Shown in pieces: positions 39,063-50,132 of a stretch of DNA of 64,000 bases. The DNA is from CAWGXZ01 sp963826695 (GTDB lineage: Bacteria > Pseudomonadota > Gammaproteobacteria > Burkholderiales > Burkholderiaceae_C): contig CAWGXZ010000008.1 of the NCBI GenBank assembly GCA_963826695.1, positions 1-64,000 of the forward strand, written 5' to 3'. The first letter of the stretch is position 1. Each line of letters begins with the position of its first letter. The translations under genes were made by a program, and so were the position numbers. The notes below the pieces were generated by a model. The model saw nothing but the letters and a program-made list of their open reading frames with translations. It was not told the origin of the DNA and searched no databases.

Positions 39063-40274
39063 ATGAACGCCATCAGCCCGCCGTCCGCTCCGCGCCTGCC
39101 GCATGTGATGGCCACCTACACGCGGCTGCCGATCGCGCTGTCGCACGGCGACGGCTGCTGGGTCTGGGACACCGAAGGACGCAAGTACTTCGACGCCCTG
39201 GGCGGTATCGCCGTCAACACGCTCGGCCATGCGCATCCCCGGCTGGTGCCGGCGTTGCAGGAGCAGATCGGCCGGCTGATCCACTGCTCGAACTACTACG
39301 ACGTTCCGCTGCAGGAAACGCTGGCGGCGCGGCTGTGTGCGCTTTCCGGCCTCGACAAGGCCTTCTTCTGCAACAGCGGCCTCGAAGCCAACGAGGCGGC
39401 GATCAAGATCGCGCGCAAGTTCGGCCACGACCGTGGCATCGAGCGGCCCGAGATCATCGTCTACGAAAAGGCCTTCCACGGCCGCTCGATCGCCACGCTG
39501 TCGGCGACCGGAAACCCCAAGGTGCAGGTCGGCTTCGGCCCGCTGGTCGAGGGTTTTCCGCGCGTGGCGCTGAATGACCTGGCGGCGGTCGAGGAACTCG
39601 CGCGGACGAATCCGAACATCGTCGCGGTTTTTCTCGAGTCGATCCAGGGCGAAGGCGGCATCGTGCCGGCGTCGCTGGACTACCTGCGCGCGCTGCGCCG
39701 GCTCTGCGACGAGCGCAACTGGCTGCTGATGATCGACGAGGTGCAAAGCGGCATCGGGCGCACCGGCCGCTGGTTCGCGCACCAGTGGGCCGGCATCCGG
39801 CCCGACGTGATGCCGCTCGCCAAGGGACTCGGCTCGGGCGTGCCGATCGGCGCGGTGGTCTGCGGCCCGCGCGCCGCCGATGTGTTCGGCCCCGGCAACC
39901 ACGGCACCACCTTCGGCGGCAATCCGCTGGCGATGCGTGCCGGCGTCGAGACGCTGCGCATCATGGAGGAAGACGGTCTGCTGGCCAACGCCGAGCGCGT
40001 CGGCGAGTTCCTGCGCCAGGGTCTGCAGCGCGAACTGGGTGCGCTCGCCGGCGTTGCCGAAATCCGCGTCTACGGCTTGATGATCGGCATCGAGCTCGAC
40101 CGCCCGTGCGGCGAGCTGCTCGGCCGCGCTGCCGAAGCCGGGCTGCTGATCAGCGTCACCGCCGACCGGGTGGTGCGGCTGCTGCCGCCGTTGATCCTGA
40201 CCGAGCAGGAAGCCGCGCACATCCTCGCGGTGCTCTGCCCGCTGATTCGCGAATTCCTCGAAGCTGCCGCCTGA
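39063..40274 (+). CDS. argD: Acetylornithine aminotransferase
   Basis: Intact, 403 residues. PLP enzyme of arginine synthesis that converts N-acetylglutamate semialdehyde to N2-acetylornithine. CNSGLEANEAAIK, IQGEGGI, IDEVQSG (Asp225) and the Schiff-base lysine in PLAKGLGSG (Lys254) are all present. It is 14 bp upstream of argF, an expected pathway pair. ATG 39063 is the first start after the rpsT terminator. Confidence 0.93.
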   Translation: MNAISPPSAPRLPHVMATYTRLPIALSHGDGCWVWDTEGRKYFDALGGIAVNTLGHAHPRLVPALQEQIGRLIHCSNYYDVPLQETLAARLCALSGLDKAFFCNSGLEANEAAIKIARKFGHDRGIERPEIIVYEKAFHGRSIATLSATGNPKVQVGFGPLVEGFPRVALNDLAAVEELARTNPNIVAVFLESIQGEGGIVPASLDYLRALRRLCDERNWLLMIDEVQSGIGRTGRWFAHQWAGIRPDVMPLAKGLGSGVPIGAVVCGPRAADVFGPGNHGTTFGGNPLAMRAGVETLRIMEEDGLLANAERVGEFLRQGLQRELGALAGVAEIRVYGLMIGIELDRPCGELLGRAAEAGLLISVTADRVVRLLPPLILTEQEAAHILAVLCPLIREFLEAAA

Positions 40275-40287
40275 AGCGGCCGAATCC

Positions 40288-41220
40288 ATGAAGTCCGGCC
40301 GCGCCCCGCTTCGGCACTACCTCGAGTTCAAGGATCTGCGCAGCGACGAAGTCGCCTACCTGCTCGAACGCGCGGCCACGATCAAGCAGCGATTCAAGAA
40401 CTACGAGAAGTACACGCCGCTCGTCGACCGGACGATGGCGATGATTTTCGAGAAGGCGAGCACCCGCACCCGGGTCAGCTTCGAAGCCGGCATGTACCAG
40501 ATGGGTGGAACGGTGGTCAACCTGACCACCGGCGACAGCCAGCTCGGCCGCTCCGAGCCGGTGGAAGACAGCGCCCGGGTCATCAGCCGGATGGTCGACC
40601 TGGTGATGATCCGCACCTACGAGCAAAGCAAGCTCGAAGCCTTCGCCGCGCATTCGCGGGTGCCGGTGATCAACGGCCTGACCAACGAGCACCATCCCTG
40701 CCAGATCCTCGCCGACGTGTTCACCTTCATGGAACAGCGCGGCAGCCTCGCGGGCAAGGTGGTGGCATGGGTCGGCGACGGCAACAACATGGCCAACAGC
40801 TGGCTGCAGGCTGCCGACCGCCTCGGGTTCACGCTCCATGTCAGCACGCCGGGCGGCTACGAGATCGATCCGCAGATCGCCGGCATCGAGAACCCCGACT
40901 GCCTGCGGCTGTTCGACGATCCGCTCGACGCCTGCCGCGACGCGCACCTGGTGACCACCGACGTCTGGACCAGCATGGGCTACGAGGACGAGAACGCCGA
41001 GCGCCAGCGGGCCTTCGCCGACTGGCGCGTCGACCGCGAGATGATGGCTGCGGCCCGTCCGGATGCGCTCTTCATGCACTGCCTGCCGGCGCATCGCGGC
41101 GAAGAAGTCGAAGCCGAGGTCATCGACGGACCCCAGTCGGTCGTTTGGGATGAGGCCGAGAACCGGCTGCATGTGCAGAAGGCGTTGATGGAATTCCTGC
41201 TGCTCGGACGAATCGGCTGA
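40288..41220 (+). CDS. argF: Ornithine carbamoyltransferase
   Basis: Intact, 310 residues. The carbamoyl-phosphate motif STRTR (58-62), the ornithine-binding HPCQ in NEHHPCQILAD and the catalytic cysteine of HCLPAHRGEE are present. It forms citrulline from ornithine and carbamoyl phosphate. A palindrome GCGGCAGCTGCCGC follows the stop (about 41228-41241) but lacks a T-run. Confidence 0.95.
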   Translation: MKSGRAPLRHYLEFKDLRSDEVAYLLERAATIKQRFKNYEKYTPLVDRTMAMIFEKASTRTRVSFEAGMYQMGGTVVNLTTGDSQLGRSEPVEDSARVISRMVDLVMIRTYEQSKLEAFAAHSRVPVINGLTNEHHPCQILADVFTFMEQRGSLAGKVVAWVGDGNNMANSWLQAADRLGFTLHVSTPGGYEIDPQIAGIENPDCLRLFDDPLDACRDAHLVTTDVWTSMGYEDENAERQRAFADWRVDREMMAAARPDALFMHCLPAHRGEEVEAEVIDGPQSVVWDEAENRLHVQKALMEFLLLGRIG

Positions 41221-41389
41221 ACCGCGTTGCGGCAGCTGCCGCGGTCGCTGCGTGCATTCCCGCACGTTTGGCGATGGGAATCGCCCTGCCGGTGCTTCCT
41301 TGCTCAAGTCGTGATCGCCACCGACCGATAGCAGGTGGTCCGTCGATGCGGACCTGCACCCGGCCCGCCCGTCCATCCCTAGAAAATTC

Positions 41390-43232
41390 ATGAAGAACGA
41401 CCGTCTCGGGCTCCTGATGATCGCCGCCACGCTGGCCGTCATCGCCGTGACGGTGGCGCTCTACGTCGGCCGCCAGGCAAGCATCCAGGAGCGGCAGATC
41501 CGCTCGCAGGGCATCGGCCTGTCGCGCGCCCTGTCGAGCCTGCCTTTCGACCAGCTGGCGCCGCAGGAGGGCCGGCCCGGCCTGCTGCAGACGCTGCTCG
41601 GCATCCAGCGCAGCACCGACTTCGCCTATGGCGTGCTGGTGTCGCCGAACGGCGCCAAGCTCGCCGAGGTGGTGGCACCGACGACCCTCGTGCCCGACAC
41701 GCCATTGCCGAGCGAACCCGCCAACTGGGTCGGCGAAAAAGCGCTGCAGACGCCCGGCGACGGCCGCGCCGTGCGCGAGTTCTACGGGCCGGTGATGAAC
41801 AACGGCAACCTGGCCGGCTTCGTCCGCCTCGGCTACTACGACGCACCCGGCTGGCTGGGCGTCGAACAAATCTCCTTCTCGGCGCTGCTCGCCCTGCCGA
41901 TCTTCCTGCTGGCCACGCTGTTCTATTTCCTGATGCGCCGCGAAATGAAGCCGCTTGCCGCCCTGAACGAGCAGATGCAGGCCGTCGGCAAGTGGCCCGG
42001 GCAGCCCGCCGGCATGGTGACCGACAGCTTCCAGATCAGCGACTTCGTGCAGCGTTTCGGCCGCTTCCTGCAAGCCGCCGAAGCGCGCATTCGCGAGCTC
42101 GAGGCCGAGCGCTCGAGTTCGGTCACGGCGAACCGGCTGCTCGCCTACAAGAAGGAGAAGGTCGAGGCGCTGCTGCACGCGCTGCCGGAGGGCGTGGTCG
42201 TCATCGACGAGGCGTGCTGTGCCACCTTTGCCAACGCCAAGCTCGAGCCGCTGCTCGGCGCGACGCCGGCAGCAGATCGTCGGCCAGCCGCCGCAGGCGT
42301 GGTGCCACAACCCCGAGGTGCTGGCATTCCTGCTGCAGCACCGGTCCGACAGCAACGTCGGCCCGAGCAACGCGCAAATCCAGGTCGCGATCGAGAGCGG
42401 TGGCACGACGCGCCACCTGTCGCTTGCGTCGTATCCGCTGTTCTCGCCGCAGGACCGCTCGACCGTCTTCGGCACGCTGGTGGTGTTTCGCGATGCCACC
42501 CAGGAGCAGCTGGCACGCAACGCCGGCGCCGAGTTCGTCTCCAGCGTCTCGCACGAACTCAAGACGCCCCTGAACACGGTTGCCGCCTACAGCGAACTGC
42601 TGATGGAACCGGGCGATCTCGGCGAGTCGATGCGCATCGAGGCCGTCAACGTGATCCACGACGAGGTCGAGCGGATGAACTCGCTGATCGGCAACCTGCT
42701 GAACATCTCCAAGCTCGAAACCGGTGCGATGGCGCTCGAGCGGCAGGGCGTCAACCTTCGCGACCTGCTGCACGACTCGTTCGAGTCGCTGCGCCAGAAC
42801 GCACTCGGCCGCGGCATCGAGTTCCGCATCGACGTGCCGCCCAACCTCGGCCTGGTGGCCATCGACAAGGACCTGTTCCGCATCGCCCTGAACAACCTGC
42901 TGAGCAATGCGATCAAGTACAACGTCGACGGCGGCCGGGTCGCGATGACCGCCGAGGAGACCGGGGAAAACGGCATCGAGATCCGTGTCCGCGACAGCGG
43001 CATCGGCATTCCGGCCAAGCACCTGGAACATGTCTTCGACAAGTACTACCGGGTCGGCGACAGTGCCGTGGCCGCACGCTCGGGCCACGGGCTGGGGCTG
43101 CACCTGGCCAAGCAGATCGTCGATCTGCACCACGGCAGCATTCGCGTGACCAGCGAAGTGGGCAAGGGAACCGAGTTCTGCATCCAGATGAGCAAACAAA
43201 CCGCAACGTACCGGGAGGCCGTGGCCGCATGA
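41390..43232 (+). CDS. Membrane sensor histidine kinase with PAS domain
   Basis: About 614 residues. Two membrane helices (residues about 8-27 and 165-185) bracket a periplasmic sensor region. A PAS-like segment (about 260-380) follows, then HisKA with the phospho-accepting histidine in VSHELKTPLN. The HATPase domain shows N box NNLLSNAIKYN, G1 DSGIGIP, F box and GHGLGLHLAK. One frame break lies near 42265 inside the PAS region. It is translationally coupled (ATGA) to the receiver gene. It heads an operon that runs into the secretion genes, so it probably senses a cue that controls secretion or attachment. Confidence 0.92.
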
Positions 43233-43627
43233 AAACCGTTCTGATCGTCGATGACGAGCCCTGCATGCTGCGCGTGCTGCAGTTCTCGCTCGAGCGCGCC
43301 GGCTACCGGGTCGCGACCGAGCCCGACGGCGAGGCCGCGCTGGCACGGGTGCTTGCCGAACCGCCCGATGCGCTGATCTCGGACATCAAGATGCCGCAGA
43401 TGAACGGCCGCGAGCTGATCAAGTCGATCCAGCAGGCGATGCCCGAGCGGCCGTTTCCGATCTTCGTCATGTCCTCGCTGACCGCCCGGGAGGAGCGCGA
43501 GTGGGTGCGGGCCATCGGCGACATCGAGTTCCTCGAAAAGCCGATCAGTCCCCGGCAGCTGGTCGTCCGGCTGGCACGCCATTTCGACCGGGCTGCTGCC
43601 CGCAGCCCGGCAAACAACCATGCTTGA
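43229..43627 (+). CDS. Single-domain response regulator (CheY-like receiver)
   Basis: Intact, 132 residues, with no output domain. Acidic pocket Asp8/Asp9, phospho-acceptor Asp52 in LISDIKMPQMNG and Lys104 in LEKPIS are all present. It is the likely partner of the kinase encoded upstream and could act on the HD-GYP or STAS proteins downstream by protein contact. It overlaps the kinase and HD-GYP genes at both ends. Confidence 0.94.
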   Translation: MKTVLIVDDEPCMLRVLQFSLERAGYRVATEPDGEAALARVLAEPPDALISDIKMPQMNGRELIKSIQQAMPERPFPIFVMSSLTAREEREWVRAIGDIEFLEKPISPRQLVVRLARHFDRAAARSPANNHA

Positions 43628-45164
43628 GCGATTCGTCGGCGAGCTCGACCTCGCCAAGTACCACCGCTGGCTGGTGCGCTCCGCCGGCAGCGACCTGGCG
43701 TTTGCCGTCTGCAACCCCGCGGGCCAGCCGCAGTGGGTCAGCCCGAACGCACCCGGCGCGAACCTGTCGGAGCAGCTCGAAGGCCTCGTTGCCGAGGGGT
43801 TCGACTGGCCTTTCGAAGGCGGCGGGCTGGCGGCGCATCCGCTCGGTGACGAGCACACGCTGCTGTACTGCCCGATCGAGGCGCGGGCCGGACGGCATCG
43901 GCTGGCTCGCGGTGCTCACGCCGCGCTTCGGCAGCGACGCCGCACCGCCCGAACTCGACGGCATCGCCGAAGCGCTGGAAGACGTGGGCGCATCGATCGT
44001 CGACGAATGCCGGCTGCGCTTCGAGCTCGGCAGCATGACCGAGGAGCTCGCCGACCGCTACGAAGAGCTGCACCTGGTCTACGGCGTCGACCAGCAGGTG
44101 CGCCAGCACGGCCAGAAGCTCGAGGTCTTCCAGAGCCTGCTGCACAGCTGCGCCGAGCAGATGCACGTCGACGTGGTCGCCTTCGTCTGCCCGAGCGAGA
44201 ACCTGTGCCTGTCGGCGGCCCAGCCGAGCAAGCCGATCCACAACCTCGACCTGGTGCTGGTCGAGATGCGCGGCGACCTGTTCCGCTTCGTGCAGTCGAC
44301 CCGCGAGACGGTGGTGCGTCAACGACGCCGACGATCCGCGGCGCGCCTATGTCTTCACCGACATGCCGTACAAGATCATGTCGTGCCCGGTGCGCTGCGA
44401 CGGCCATGTCAACGCGCAGCTGGTGCTGCTCAACCACGCCGACAAGGCCGACTTCAGCAACAGCGACCGGCGGCTGGCCGAAGTGCTGGCGAACCAGCTG
44501 TCGAGCCTGACGCAGAGCTACTCGCTGGTCAAGCAGCTCGGCGCCTTCAACGAGCAGATCGCGGCCGCGCTGATCGAGGCCGTCGAAGCCAAGGACCCCT
44601 ACACCCGCGGCCACAGCGAGCGGGTGCACCACCTCTCGATGGAGATCGGCCGCGCGCTCGAGCTGGGCGAAGACGACCTGAACAACCTGTTCTGGGGCTC
44701 GCTGCTGCACGACGTCGGCAAGATCGGCATTCCCGACGCGGTGCTCTGCAAGCCGTCGCGGCTGACCCGCGACGAGTACGCGTTCATCATGGTCCACCCC
44801 GAGCGCAGCTACGAAATCCTGCGCCACATCGACTACCTGAAGGACGCGGTTCCCGGCGCGCGCCACCACCAGGAGAAGTACGACGGCACCGGCTATCCGC
44901 ACGGCCTGAAGGGCGAGCGGATTCCGCTGCACGCCCGGATCATCGCCGTCGCCGACACCTACGACTCGATCACCAGCTCGCGCGCCTACCGCGCCGGACG
45001 CAGCCACGAAGAGTCGATGCGCGAGATCGAGCGCGTGCACCGGCACGCAGCTCGACCCGGCGATCGTCGCGGTGTTCCGCAAGCTCTGCGCAGCCGAACC
45101 GGAGTGGTTCAAGCGCTTCCACATCACGCCGCGAGCGCCAGCGCCGAAGCCGCAGCATGGATGA
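43620..45164 (+). CDS. HD-GYP domain c-di-GMP phosphodiesterase with N-terminal sensor region
   Basis: About 515 residues. The N-terminal half contains a GAF-like region (about residues 130-290; DVVAFVCPSENLCLSAA). The C-terminal HD-GYP domain is nearly complete: GHSERVHHLS, LLHDVGKIGIPD, HPERSYEIL and KYDGTGYPHGLKG with the GYP-type signature. Such enzymes hydrolyse c-di-GMP to GMP or pGpG. Frame breaks lie near 43895, 44325 and 45045. It starts within the receiver gene and ends 7 bp into the STAS gene. Its place in a pilus/secretion operon suggests control of surface behaviour. Confidence 0.9.
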
Positions 45165-45520
45165 GGTGGTCACGCGCAGCCGTATCGGCGCGATGACCTA
45201 TGTCGCGCCGCCGGGTGCGCTGATCGACGAGGCCAGCCATGCAGCGCTGCTGGGCGCGCTGGCCGCGTGCATCGCGTCCAACCAGGTCCAGCTGGTGGTC
45301 GACCTCGGCCGTGTCAGCGCGCTCAACGGCCGGGCGATCGAGATCCTGCTCGAGACGCAGGCCAAGCTGTCGCAGACTCGGCGGCCGCCTCAAGCTGGTC
45401 AACCTGCAGCCGCTGGTGAAGGACATCTTCGTCGCCACCGGCATGGTCGAGCAGCTCTGGCTGGTCGAGCCGACGGCCGATGCCGGCGCCATCGCAAACC
45501 GGCGCGCGGCGCAAGGGCCA
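45157..45520 (+). CDS. STAS-domain anti-anti-sigma-like protein
   Basis: About 115-120 residues. The STAS core is recognisable: MTYVAPPGALIDEASH, LVVDLGRVSALNGRAIEILL and, after a frame break near 45377, GGRLKLVNLQPLVKDIF. The residue usually phosphorylated in this position is in SALNGRAIE; the typical DSSGLG is replaced by SALNGR, so phosphorylation is doubtful. The end is not sharply defined; the frame runs on past the GspE ATG at 45480, and a fusion to GspE cannot be excluded. Confidence 0.7.
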
Positions 45521-47203
45521 GCGGCTCGGCGAAATCCTGCTCGAACGCGGCTCGCTCAGCGCGGAACAGCTGGCCGACGTGGTGCAGACTGCAGACCGAC
45601 AGCGGCAGGCGCGTCGGCCACATCCTGATCGACAAGGGACTGGTTCCCGAAGCGGATGTGCTGAAGGCGCTGAGCGTGCAGCTCGACATGCCGTACATCG
45701 GCGTTGCGCCCCGGCCTCTACGAGCCCGCAGCGATCGCCCTGCTCACCCGCGAGGCCGCCAAGCGGCTGGAAGTGCTGCCCCTGTTCAAGGTGCAGGACA
45801 CGCTGACGCTGGCCACCGCCGATCCGCAGGCGGTGCCGGTGTTCGACGAGGTCCGCTAGCATCACCGGCTGCCGATTGCGGCTGGTGCTGTGCCGCCGCG
45901 AAGACATCCTGAAGAACCTGCACGAGGCCTACAGCGGCAGCGACTATTCCACCGCCCTGCTCGAGGCCGAGGCCGACGACCTGTCGCTGATCGCCGACCA
46001 GATTCCCGACGACTACACCGACGATCGACGAGATGGCCGGCGCCAGCCCGGTCATCAACCTGGTCAACAACCTGATCCAGCGCGCCATCCGCGACAAGGC
46101 CAGCGACATCCACATCGAGATCACGCGCGGTCGTTCGCGGGTGCGCTTCCGCGTCGACGGCGTGCTCTACGAGGTGATGACGCCGCGCGTCGAGCTGCAC
46201 CCGGCGATCGTCTCGCGGCTGAAGGTGATGGCCAACCTCGACATCGCCGAGCGCCGCATGCCGCAGGACGGCCGCATCCAGGTGGCCACGCAGGGCCGCA
46301 CCGTCGACCTGCGCTTCTCGTCGCTGCCCGGCATCAACGGCGAGAAGGTCGTGCTGCGGGTGCTCGACAAGAACCAGTCGATCCTCGATGTCGAAAAGCT
46401 CGGCATGAGCGCGCACAACCTCGACCCGTTCAAGCAGCTGCTCGGCCGCGCCCACGGCCTGATCCTGGTCACCGGGCCGACCGGCAGCGGCAAGACGACG
46501 ACGCTGTACGCCGCGGTCAACTACCTGAAGAGCATGGAGACGAACATCGTCACCATCGAGGACCCGGTCGAATACCAGCTGGACATCATCAACCAGAACC
46601 AGGTCAACGACGCGATCGGCCTGACCTTCGCGAAGATGCTCAAGCACGTGCTGCGGCAGGACCCCGACGTGGTCATGCTCGGCGAGATCCGCGACCGCGC
46701 AGACCGCCGAGATCGCCGTGCAGGCGGCGCTCACCGGCCACCTGGTGCTTTCGACGCTGCACACCAACGACGCCATCGGCGCGCTGTCGCGCATGGTCGA
46801 CATGGGCGTCGAGCCGTATCTGCTGGCGTCGGCGCTGGCCGGCGTCGTCGCGCAGCGGCTGGTGCGCCATGTCTGCCCGGGCTGCAAGACCAGCTACCTG
46901 GCGCCGCCCGAACTGGCCGAGCGCCACGGCTGGTCGCAGGCCGAGCCGATCCGCCTGGTGCAAGCGGCCGCGGCTGCACCGCCTGCTACGACTCGGGCTA
47001 CAAGGGCCGCCTCGGCATCCACGAGGTGCTGGTCGCCGACGAGTCGCTGCAGCGCGTGATGGTGCGGAACCCGTCGCGCGACGACGCTCGCCGCGCACTG
47101 TGGCGAGCTCCGGCCGCGCCTCGCTGTTCCGCGACGGACTCGGCGGGTGCTCGAGGGCCGCACCACGCTCGAGGAAGTCTCGCGCGCGGTGAACATCGGC
47201 TGA
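45480..47203 (+). CDS. gspE: Type II secretion / pilus assembly ATPase, GspE family
   Basis: Hexameric motor ATPase that powers pseudopilus extension. The N-terminal domain GQRLGEILLERGSL and a second N1-type unit are followed by the core: Walker A GPTGSGKTTTLY, Asp box ED/VEYQ in IEDPVEY, Walker B LGEIRD, His box GHLVLSTLHTND. A tetracysteine zinc motif begins CPGCKTSY and continues CTACYDSGYKGR. Frame breaks occur near 45590, 45715, 45860, 46025, 46700, 46970, 47085 and 47150. ATG 45480 gives a standard N-terminus. Confidence 0.9.
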
Positions 47204-47234
47204 GCCGCCACCCGACCCTGGCAGCGCAACCACG

Positions 47235-48382
47235 ATGGCGATCGATTTTTCCCGGCTGCCGCCGGCAGCAGGCGCGGGCGGCGGCTCGACCGCCGCGCCG
47301 CCGCGATGCGCCTGCAGACGCTGCTGCTTCGCGCTGCAGGGCCGCATCGGCGCCCGCGAACGGATGCTCTTCACCGAGCGGCTGGCGCTGCTGCTCGAAA
47401 CCGGCGTCAGCCTGCACGAGGCGCTCGAAGGGCCTGCGCAAGCAGACCGGCGACCCGCGCCTGGCGCAGATCATCCAGGCGCTGTGCGACGCATCCTCGA
47501 AGGCCAGCCGCTGTCGGCCGCGCTGGCCGCGCACCCGGCGATGTTCTCGCCGACCTATGTCAACCTGGTCGCCGCCGCCGAGGAAGGCGGCTTCCTGCCC
47601 GAGGTGCTGCAGCAGCTGATCGAGATGGACGAGAAGACCGAGCGCATGCGCAGCATGCTGGTCGTCGGCGCTGTCGTATCCGGCCTTCCTGATCTTCTTT
47701 TCCGTCGCGACGGTGGTCTTCGTGCTGGTCAGCGTGTTTCCGAAGTTCTCGGCGATGTTCGAGCGCATCCGCTCGCGAGCTGCCGCTGTCGACGCTGGTG
47801 CTGATGGCGCTGTCGGACCTGCTGGTGCAGCCACTGGCCGTGGGTGATCGCCGGGCTCGGCGCGCTGATCGCCGGGGCGGTGGCCTGGCTGCGACAGCCG
47901 CAGACGCGCAACCAGCTCGACGGCCTGAAGCTGCGCCTGCCGGTGGTTCGCGACTTCTTCGTGCAGATCTACCTGACGCAGACGCTGCGCGTGATGAGCC
48001 TGTCGCTCGCCAACGGCGTGCCGCTCGTCGACGCGCTCGACGCCTGCCAGGACCTGGTGCGCAACTCGGTATTCCGCCGCTTCATCGACGGGCTGCGCAC
48101 CCAGGTGACCGAAGGCCGCGGCATCGCCGCCGGCTTCGAGGAAGCCGCCTTCGTGCCGCCGATGGTGCAGCCAGATGGTCGCCACCGGCGAGGAGACCGG
48201 CAACCTGCGCCAAGGTGATGAGCCGCATCGCCGAGTTCTACGACCGCGAACTGACCAAGCGCATCGGCCTGCTGACGCGGCTGGCCGAGCCGGTGATGCT
48301 GCTGGTGATGGGCGGCATCGTCGGCATCATCGTCGCCTCGCTGATCCTGCCGATCTTCAAGCTGAGCCGGGCGGCGCACTAG
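47235..48382 (+). CDS. gspF: Type II secretion inner-membrane platform protein, GspF family
   Basis: About 400 residues. Two T2SSF repeats are visible: FTERLALLLETGVSLHEALEG then LEGQPLSAALAAHP, and later QTLRVMSLSLANGVPLVDAL, with LAEPVMLLVMGGIVGIIVASLILPIF as the terminal helix. It is the polytopic platform that contacts GspE. Frame breaks lie near 47430, 47500, 47685, 47780, 47845, 48170 and 48210. The first 40 residues, Cys/Ala-rich in the given frame, are unreliable. Confidence 0.88.
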
Positions 48383-48494
48383 ATGCGTCGACGCGTTCAC
48401 ACCCCAGCCGCTTTGCGCTAAATCCCTACGGGGCGATGCCGATAATCCGCACATCTTCGCCCCATCACTCAGCTACCCGCTCGAGGAACGCTCC

Positions 48495-49050
48495 ATGTCC
48501 ATCCTGAAACGAACGAAGCGCTCTTCCGGCTTCACCCTGGTCGAGCTGCTGATCGTCGTGATCATCCTGGCGATCTTGGCGGCGATCGTGATCCCGCAGT
48601 TCAGCAGCGTCGACCAAGCGACGCGCAGGAGGCGGCACTCGATTCCAACCTGAGCGCGATGCGCAACGCGATCGAGCTGTACAGGGCGCAGCACGGCGAC
48701 TATCCCGGCGTCAAGGCAGCGGTCGCTGGCACCGTGCACGCGCCGGGTGCGCCGGCACGGGCGCTGCTGCCAGCGACCCGAAGCCGCGTTCAAGGAACAG
48801 ACTGACCATGTACTCGGACGCGGGCGGCACCGCCTGCAGCGTCGGCGAGCCACTTCAAGTACGGCCCGTACATCCGCAAGGCGATCCCGGCGGACCCGAT
48901 CAAGGGCAAGCGCGACGTCGTGGTCTGACGGCGACGCCAGCTCCCGACGGCAACCGGCGGCTGGGCGTACTTCGTACGACGGGACAGATCGTCATCTGAA
49001 CAGCAACGCGAACGACAGCAAGGCGTCCCAGGCGTACAACACGCTATTGA
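48495..49050 (+). CDS. gspG: Major pseudopilin, GspG family
   Basis: The prepilin site reads SSG|FTLVELLIVVIILAILAAIVIPQF, with the invariant Glu5 of mature pseudopilins and a typical N-methylation Phe. The C-terminal GspG signature GKRDVVV...GWAY-DGTTGQIVIN is recoverable. Length is about 180 residues. Frame breaks lie near 48615, 48745, 48835, 48940, 48970 and 49025. ATG 48495 places about 12 basic/polar residues before the cleavage site. Stop assigned at 49048-49050. Confidence 0.85.
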
Positions 49051-49649
49051 GCCCTGCCTGTTCCGACGGCGATCACCGGGTCGCGGCGTCTGCCACCGCC
49101 GCCAGCGCGGCGTCACCCTGGCCGAATTGCTGATCACCGTGGCGGTGCTGGCGATCGTCGCGCAGTGGTGCTGCCCAGCCTCTCGTTCAACGACTCGAGC
49201 AGGCTGACTGTGGCCGCCGAGCAGACCGCCAACGCGCTGCGCTTCGCCCGCAGCGAGGCCATGCGAACAGGCAGAGCGTGCTGGTCGACCCCGAAACCGC
49301 CCGCGGCCGGCTGCGGCTGCTCGCGGCGGCTGCGGATCGCTGCTCCGCGCCGACCCCGTGGTCGATCCCGCTGACCCGCCGCGCCTATGACGTCGACCTC
49401 ACCGGCGGCTCCCGGTCGAGCCGGTGTGGTTGCCCAGGCGAAATTCCTCGTCGCCGGCGTACCGGCTCGAGCCTCGTGTTCGGCCACGGCGTGTGTCGCC
49501 GATGCGCACTGCTGGCAGGCGTCCTCCCGTGGCATCTCCGCCGACTGCTGCCGGCCGAGCTGCTCCGGCAGCAGCCTGGTGCTCGCTATGCGGGCAAGCG
49601 CTGACCATCGCCATCGATCCCGCAACGGGCCGGGTCAGCTGGCCTCTGA
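49047..49649 (+). CDS. Minor pseudopilin, GspH-like
   Basis: Prepilin-type N-terminus RG|VTLAELLITVAVLAIVA, followed by RLTVAAEQTANALRFARSEAM, a GspH/FimT signature. The C-terminus is read as ALTIAIDPATGRVSWPL before TGA 49647-49649. Several frame breaks (near 49085, 49162, 49270, 49425, 49590) make the middle uncertain. TTG 49047, overlapping the GspG stop, is a guess for the start. It is expected at or near the pseudopilus tip. Confidence 0.7.
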
Positions 49650-50132
49650 CCAGCGCGACCGGCCTGCAGCCGATTCCGTCGTCCGCCGCGGCAGCGCTGC
49701 AGCGCGGGCTGTCGTATATCGAGGTGCTGGTGGCGACGGTGCTTGTCGTCGTCGCCCTGGTGCCCGCGATGGACGCCCTGCAGGGCGGCGTCACCGGCAG
49801 CCAGATCCACCCGACCGAGGCCGAAAGGCGCAGCGGCTGCAGCGCAAGATGGAGGAGGTGCTCGCCAAGCCGTTCACAGCCTCTATGCGCGACCTACCCG
49901 CCGACACTCCAGCGCCGAACTCAACCAGAGCACGGTCACCAACACCGTGCTCTCGGATCCGCGCTGGCGCCGGCCGGCAGACGCCTCGTCGTCCTGTACC
50001 GCTGCGACGGCACCGCGCTGCACCGACGCCGATAGCGGGCTGCTGCGCATCAAGGTCGCCTTCGAGGGCGGCGGCGCCTCGCTCGAAACGCTGGGGGCCG
50101 CTGGTGGTGAAAGCCGCGACGCCGGCCGTATG
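49646..50132 (+). CDS. Minor pseudopilin, GspI-like
   Basis: Prepilin-type N-terminus RG|LSYIEVLVATVLVVVALVPAM with Glu5, then LQRKMEEVLAKPF, a segment common to GspI/PilV proteins. No good start codon lies in frame upstream, so a frame error probably hides it near the GspH stop. Frame breaks lie near 49830, 49880 and 50090, and the C-terminal limit is approximate. It would form part of the pseudopilus tip complex. Confidence 0.65.
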
